8,348 nucleotides of DNA from assembly GCA_007119305.1 (NCBI GenBank), contig SKPY01000285.1, forward strand, positions 1 through 8,348, given 5' to 3'. The translations under genes and the position numbers were made by a program. Positions 6,044 to 8,348 of the stretch are shown here, in pieces; the stretch's first letter is position 1; each line of letters begins with the position of its first letter. Origin of the DNA: Nitriliruptorales bacterium (GTDB lineage Bacteria; Actinomycetota; Nitriliruptoria; Euzebyales; Egibacteraceae). The notes beneath the pieces are model-generated. The model did not search any database and had not been told where the DNA came from. It was given only the letters and a program-made list of their open reading frames with translations.

Positions 6044-6295
6044 TCAGGCGCTGATGCGGCGGCGGCGCTGGCGGCTGCGGCGCAGGGCCCGGCGCTCATC
6101 CTCGCTCATGCCGCCCCACACGCCTGCGTCCTGGTTCGTCTCCAGGGCCCAGTCGAGGCACTCGTTGATGACGTCGCAGCGGCGGCAGACCTGCTTGGCG
6201 CGCTCGACCTGCTCGAGGGCAGGGCCCGTCGTGCCGACGGGGAAGAAGAGCTCGGGATCTTCGTCGAGACAGGCGGCATGCTGTCGCCAGTTCAT
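6044..6295 (-). CDS. whiB1: WhiB1-family iron-sulfur transcription regulator, 83 aa
   Basis: A Wbl protein that binds a [4Fe-4S] cluster and, in mycobacteria, reacts with nitric oxide and binds the primary sigma factor region 4. The four cluster cysteines are C9, C37, C40 and C46, in the C-x27-C-xx-C-x5-C pattern, the same numbering as M. tuberculosis WhiB1. The opening (MNWRQHAACLDEDPELFFPVG), the turn motif GVWGG (58-62) followed by MSEDERRAL, and a very basic tail (RRSRQRRRRISA) suited to DNA binding all match WhiB1. I chose the ATG at 6295 because it reproduces the WhiB1 N-terminus; an upstream in-frame ATG at 6403 would add 36 unrelated residues and run through the CRP-like site. No strong Shine-Dalgarno is visible. 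It is convergent with pdtaS and divergent from the phosphodiesterase gene. Confidence 0.95.
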   Translation of the reverse strand: MNWRQHAACLDEDPELFFPVGTTGPALEQVERAKQVCRRCDVINECLDWALETNQDAGVWGGMSEDERRALRRSRQRRRRISA

Positions 6296-6386
6296 CGCTG
6301 CGCTCGCTTTCGTGTCGCTACGGCTGGAGGGCACCGTCGCCGCCTGTGGCGGGCACGTGAGGAGGCGGCGCGGTTGCGGGGGTCCG

Positions 6387-6406
6387 CTCGTGAAAACGCT
6401 CACAAG
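6387..6406 (-). promoter_or_regulatory. CRP-like palindrome upstream of whiB
   Basis: On the minus strand the site reads CTTGTGA-N6-TCACGAG. The arms match as inverted repeats at 6 of 7 positions, and the core TGTGA-N6-TCACG matches 9 of 10 bases of the CRP consensus TGTGA-N6-TCACA. It lies about 100 bp before the whiB start codon and about 30 bp downstream of the transcript start predicted from the TATAAA box at 6434-6439, a position that would suit repression from that promoter. If another whiB promoter exists, the site could activate. CRP control of whiB1 is known in M. tuberculosis. Confidence 0.6.
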
Positions 6407-6433
6407 GTTGGCCGCTCTCGCTCACCCGACGAC

Positions 6434-6460
6434 TTTATACCCTGCGCGCACATTCGTAAA
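6434..6460 (-). promoter_or_regulatory. Candidate whiB promoter (TTTACG / TATAAA)
   Basis: On the minus strand TATAAA (6434-6439) matches the -10 consensus at 5 of 6 bases and stands out in DNA this GC-rich. TTTACG (6455-6460) matches TTGACA at 4 of 6, with a short 15-bp spacer. The transcript would start near 6427, giving a leader of about 130 nt that contains the CRP-like palindrome. Confidence 0.5.
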
Positions 6461-6467
6461 GGGGTGC

Positions 6468-6495
6468 TTGCAAAATCTCGCGACCGCCCTAGGCT
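6468..6495 (+). promoter_or_regulatory. Leaderless promoter of the phosphodiesterase gene (TTGCAA / TAGGCT)
   Basis: TTGCAA (6468-6473, 4 of 6 to consensus) and TAGGCT (6490-6495, TAnnnT) are 16 bp apart. The -10 ends 8 nt before the ATG at 6504, so the transcript should start at or beside the start codon. No Shine-Dalgarno is present, in keeping with leaderless translation. Confidence 0.55.
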
Positions 6496-6503
6496 CTGCC
6501 TGC

Positions 6504-7223
6504 ATGGAGCCGTTCTCGCCGCCGCTGCCGGTCGTGGTCGGCCATCGGGGCGCCCCCCTGCGGGCGCGGGAGAACACCCCGGAGGCGTTCGCCCTCGCAG
6601 CCGCCGAGGGTGCCACCTGGGTGGAGCTCGACGCCCGGCGCAGCGGCGACGGGGTGATCGTCGTCCACCACGACCCGCACACGCCAGACGGGGTGGCGCT
6701 CGTGGAGCGGGACGCAGCGGCGCTCCACAGCCACGGCGTGCACACGCTCGCGGACGTGCTCGCCGGGCTGCCTGCCGGGCTCGGGGTGGACGTCGAGCTG
6801 AAGAACCTGCCCGGCGAGCCCGACTTCGACGTCGACGACGGGCTCGTCGAGCTCGTCGCGGACGTGCTCGGCCCGCACCTCGGAACCCGCCCGTTGTGCA
6901 CCTCCTCGTTCAACCCCGCGACCGTCGCCGCGCTGGCTGCGCGCCTGCCGGACGTGCCGGCGGGACTGCTGTTCCTGCCGACGATGTCGCTGGCGGCCGC
7001 GGCGGACTACGCGCTGGAGGCCGATGCCCGGCTGCTGTGCCCGCACGAGACGTGCGCGGGTCTCGATGCGGACACCGTCGCAGACGTGCGGGCGCGGGGG
7101 CTCGCGCTCCTCGTGTGGACCGTCGACGACCGCGAGCGCGCGGCTGCGCTCGCGGCCAGCGGCGTGGACGCGCTGTGCACCAACGACCCGGCGGGGGTGG
7201 CGGCCCGTCTCGGCCGCAGCTGA
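6504..7223 (+). CDS. Glycerophosphodiester phosphodiesterase, cytosolic, 239 aa
   Basis: A GDPD-family TIM-barrel enzyme, predicted to hydrolyse deacylated phospholipids (glycerophosphodiesters) to sn-glycerol-3-phosphate and an alcohol, with a divalent metal. Motifs in order: VVVGHRG with H14-R15 near the N-terminus; E23-N24-T-P-E; the metal-binding pair E41 and D43 in WVELDARRSGDG; H56-D57 in VVHHDP, the second catalytic His; VDVELK with E98 and K100. Later barrel strands include CTSSFNP and LLVWTVDD, and the end SGVDALCTNDPAG is typical. All catalytic residues are present and the length is normal for bacterial GDPDs. There is no signal peptide or membrane anchor, so it should act in the cytosol, perhaps in phospholipid recycling. 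The ATG at 6504 is fixed by the -10 hexamer 8 nt upstream and the motif start. It is divergent from whiB and convergent with the lipid kinase, 16 bp away. Confidence 0.93.
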   Translation: MEPFSPPLPVVVGHRGAPLRARENTPEAFALAAAEGATWVELDARRSGDGVIVVHHDPHTPDGVALVERDAAALHSHGVHTLADVLAGLPAGLGVDVELKNLPGEPDFDVDDGLVELVADVLGPHLGTRPLCTSSFNPATVAALAARLPDVPAGLLFLPTMSLAAAADYALEADARLLCPHETCAGLDADTVADVRARGLALLVWTVDDRERAAALAASGVDALCTNDPAGVAARLGRS

Positions 7224-7232
7224 CCCGCTGCG
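7215..7232. terminator. Hairpin with the phosphodiesterase stop codon in its loop
   Basis: CGCAGC (7215-7220) and GCTGCG (7227-7232) form a perfect 6-bp stem whose loop TGACCC holds the TGA stop at 7221-7223. The neighbouring convergent stop (7240) is 16 bp beyond the TGA, so this could end transcripts from both sides. No T-tract is seen. Confidence 0.35.
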
Positions 7233-7239
7233 CAGGGCT

Positions 7240-8145
7240 CTACGCGATGACCGTCACGCCGCGTTCGACGAGGCGGAGCGTGAGGCGGTCCGTCTCGCCG
7301 GCGAAGTCGCCGTCGACCTGCCAGGGCAGCGGGGCGTCGGCCTCCAGCACGATCTCGGTCGCGTCATGCCACAGCCGGGTGAACGGCAGCGCATCCACGT
7401 TCACGGTCGTGAGCACGGTACGCAGCAGACGCAGCAAGCGGGGCAGCGACATGCTCGTGAGCCCCAGCAGGTCGAGGCCGCGGTCGAGGTCCGCGTCGGG
7501 GCACAGCTGCGCCGGCATCGACCCGAGGTAGGTGTAGGGGTTGGAGTTCGTGCACACCGCCGTGCGCAGCACCTCATCGTGGTGCACACCGTCGATGCGC
7601 GCGTGGATCACGCTCTTGCGGTCGTAGCCGTTGAAGTACGCGAGCGTGCCGCAGTACAGAAACGACGCCTGCTTGACCGTGCGCTTGAGGCGATAGCGGC
7701 GTTCGACGAGTCGCACCGCCTCCGCGTCGAAGCCGAAGCCGCAGTTGAAGCCGAAGTAGCGGCCGTTGGCTGAGCCGAGGTTGACGATCCGCTCCTCGCG
7801 CCGACGGATCTTGCCCAGGAGCACGCTCGTGGCCTCGACCGGGTCATGGGGCAGGCCGAGGGTGCGCGCCCACACGTTCGTCGAGCCCCCGGGGATGATC
7901 CCCAGGCGCACCGGGGTGGCAGCCACGCCCTGCAGCACCTCGTTCATCGTGCCGTCCCCACCGAGGGCGAACACGATCTCGTAGCCCTCGTGCACGGCGC
8001 CCGCGGCGAGGTAGCTCGCGTGCTGGCGCCGCTTGGTGGCCTCCACGTCCAGCTTCAGCTCGCGACCCAGCGCGGCTGCGATGACGTCGATCATGGCCGG
8101 CGTCGTGGTGGTGGCGTTGGGGTTGTAGACGAGCAGCGCGCGCAC
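7240..8145 (-). CDS. Diacylglycerol kinase-family lipid kinase, 301 aa
   Basis: A DAGK_cat-family enzyme, predicted to transfer phosphate from ATP to a lipid hydroxyl such as diacylglycerol or a related lipid. The N-terminus MRALLVYNPNATTTT is the first nucleotide-fold strand and loop; GGDGT (62-66) followed by MNEVLQG is the signature nucleotide-binding loop; IPGGSTNVWARTLGLP (84-99) replaces the more common GTGNDFAR segment; NCGFGFDAEAVRLVE begins the C-terminal beta domain; QVDGDFAG near the end carries the conserved DG motif. The length is standard and no membrane segment is seen, so it probably works at the inner membrane face. It starts with a GTG (8145); only a weak GAGG lies 11 nt upstream. 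It is the probable downstream partner of the Pro/Thr-rich gene on the same strand. The substrate is not determined by sequence; sphingoid or phosphatidylinositol-type lipids cannot be excluded. Confidence 0.92.
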   Translation of the reverse strand: MRALLVYNPNATTTTPAMIDVIAAALGRELKLDVEATKRRQHASYLAAGAVHEGYEIVFALGGDGTMNEVLQGVAATPVRLGIIPGGSTNVWARTLGLPHDPVEATSVLLGKIRRREERIVNLGSANGRYFGFNCGFGFDAEAVRLVERRYRLKRTVKQASFLYCGTLAYFNGYDRKSVIHARIDGVHHDEVLRTAVCTNSNPYTYLGSMPAQLCPDADLDRGLDLLGLTSMSLPRLLRLLRTVLTTVNVDALPFTRLWHDATEIVLEADAPLPWQVDGDFAGETDRLTLRLVERGVTVIA

Positions 8146-8181
8146 GATCCGGCGGACCTCGGTGTGTCGGGACGGGAGGCC

Positions 8182-8187
8182 ATCGTA
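8182..8187 (-). promoter_or_regulatory. Possible -10 TACGAT for the lipid kinase gene
   Basis: TACGAT on the minus strand fits TAnnnT and would start a transcript with a leader of about 30 nt that contains GAGG (8157-8160), 11 nt before the GTG. No -35 is found at proper spacing, so the kinase may instead be read from the upstream gene. Confidence 0.25.
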
Positions 8188-8202
8188 CGCCAGGCAGGCG
8201 CT

Positions 8203-8221
8203 GGGGGGCCCTCAACCCCCC
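8203..8221 (-). terminator. Six-G/six-C hairpin spanning the stop codon of the right-edge gene
   Basis: GGGGGG (8203-8208, plus strand) pairs with CCCCCC (8216-8221) around a 7-nt loop. Read on the minus strand, the loop holds the TGA at 8214-8212. It lies between the Pro/Thr-rich gene and the lipid kinase. No T-tract follows, so termination is uncertain. Confidence 0.35.
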
Positions 8222-8348
8222 GGGCTCGGCGTGGCGTGCGGCTGCGGCGTCGGCGTGGGGGCGCGGGCGGGGTCCGCCTTGGCTGTCGGCGACGGGCTCG
8301 GCGTCGGGGTGGGCGGCGAGGTCGGGGTGGGGCTCGGTGTGGGTGTGG
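8212..8348 (-). CDS. C-terminal Pro/Thr/Ser-rich tail of a truncated gene
   Basis: The minus frame is open from the window edge to TGA at 8214-8212 and gives 44 residues. It consists of degenerate TPTPSP-type repeats on both sides of a small interruption (TAKADPARA), ending in HATPSPGG. In the DNA this appears as an imperfect run of GT/GG-rich units across about 8250-8348. Such tails are common in actinobacterial surface or secreted proteins as extended, possibly O-mannosylated linkers, but here the tail is at the very C-terminus with no domain after it. The main part of the protein lies outside the window, so I cannot name it. The stop is 66 bp before the lipid kinase start on the same strand, so the two may share a transcript. 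The plus strand in this stretch would read as V/G-rich low complexity and is less plausible. Confidence 0.6.
   Translation of the reverse strand, partial: TPTPSPTPTSPPTPTPSPSPTAKADPARAPTPTPQPHATPSPGG

Noticed and set aside
6296..6403. Extended WhiB start at 6403
   Set aside because: The extra 36 residues do not resemble any Wbl N-terminus and the segment contains the CRP-like palindrome; the ATG at 6295 reproduces WhiB1 exactly.
1..8348. Insertion sequences, phage genes, CRISPR arrays, tRNA or rRNA genes
   Set aside because: I looked for transposase-like frames, spaced direct repeats and tRNA-like cloverleaf elements and saw none; composition is even across the window.

Overview
The window is very GC-rich with a strong G/C bias at third codon positions. 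It carries a WhiB protein, a PdtaS-type histidine kinase, a small biotin carrier protein, promoters that look leaderless (TAnnnT hexamers 8-10 nt before ATG) and cell-wall-binding-repeat-2 domains. Together these point to an Actinomycetota chromosome. CWB2 repeats alongside WhiB1/PdtaS would suit a deep-branching class such as Nitriliruptoria or Acidimicrobiia, but that placement is a guess. No mobile element, tRNA, rRNA or CRISPR array was seen, and no gene-free stretch exceeds about 210 bp.

Layout, left to right. 1-174 is the C-terminus of an alpha/beta-hydrolase (+). 273-1265 (-) is a 330-aa protein I do not recognise. It is divergent from 1363-1647 (+), a 94-aa protein that is essentially only sigma-70 region 4. 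After a 204-bp leader region comes 1852-4260 (+), a secreted N-acetylmuramoyl-L-alanine amidase with an N-terminal beta-rich domain, a PGRP/amidase_2 catalytic domain, an Ig-like linker and three CWB2 repeats. It is followed by 4307-4540 (+), a 77-aa biotin carrier protein, and 4543-6012 (+), a PdtaS-like sensor kinase only 2 bp downstream. Convergent to the kinase is 6044-6295 (-), a WhiB1 orthologue. A 208-bp divergent control region separates whiB from 6504-7223 (+), a cytosolic glycerophosphodiester phosphodiesterase. Convergent to that is 7240-8145 (-), a diacylglycerol-kinase-family lipid kinase. The right edge holds the Pro/Thr/Ser-rich C-terminus of another minus-strand gene.

The core is a conserved actinobacterial neighbourhood. 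Biotin carrier, pdtaS and convergent whiB1 occur in the same order and orientation as Rv3221c-Rv3220c-Rv3219 in Mycobacterium tuberculosis (recalled, not searched). Redox/NO signalling (PdtaS, WhiB1) is therefore the likely theme there. A CRP-like palindrome (TGTGA-N6-TCACG) lies in the whiB upstream region, echoing CRP control of whiB1 in mycobacteria. The flanking genes concern cell-wall remodelling and phospholipid turnover.

The least explained parts are the region-4-only sigma-like protein with altered -35-contact residues, its divergent unknown neighbour, the structured leader of the amidase, and a Cys-to-Met change in the presumed sensing motif of PdtaS.
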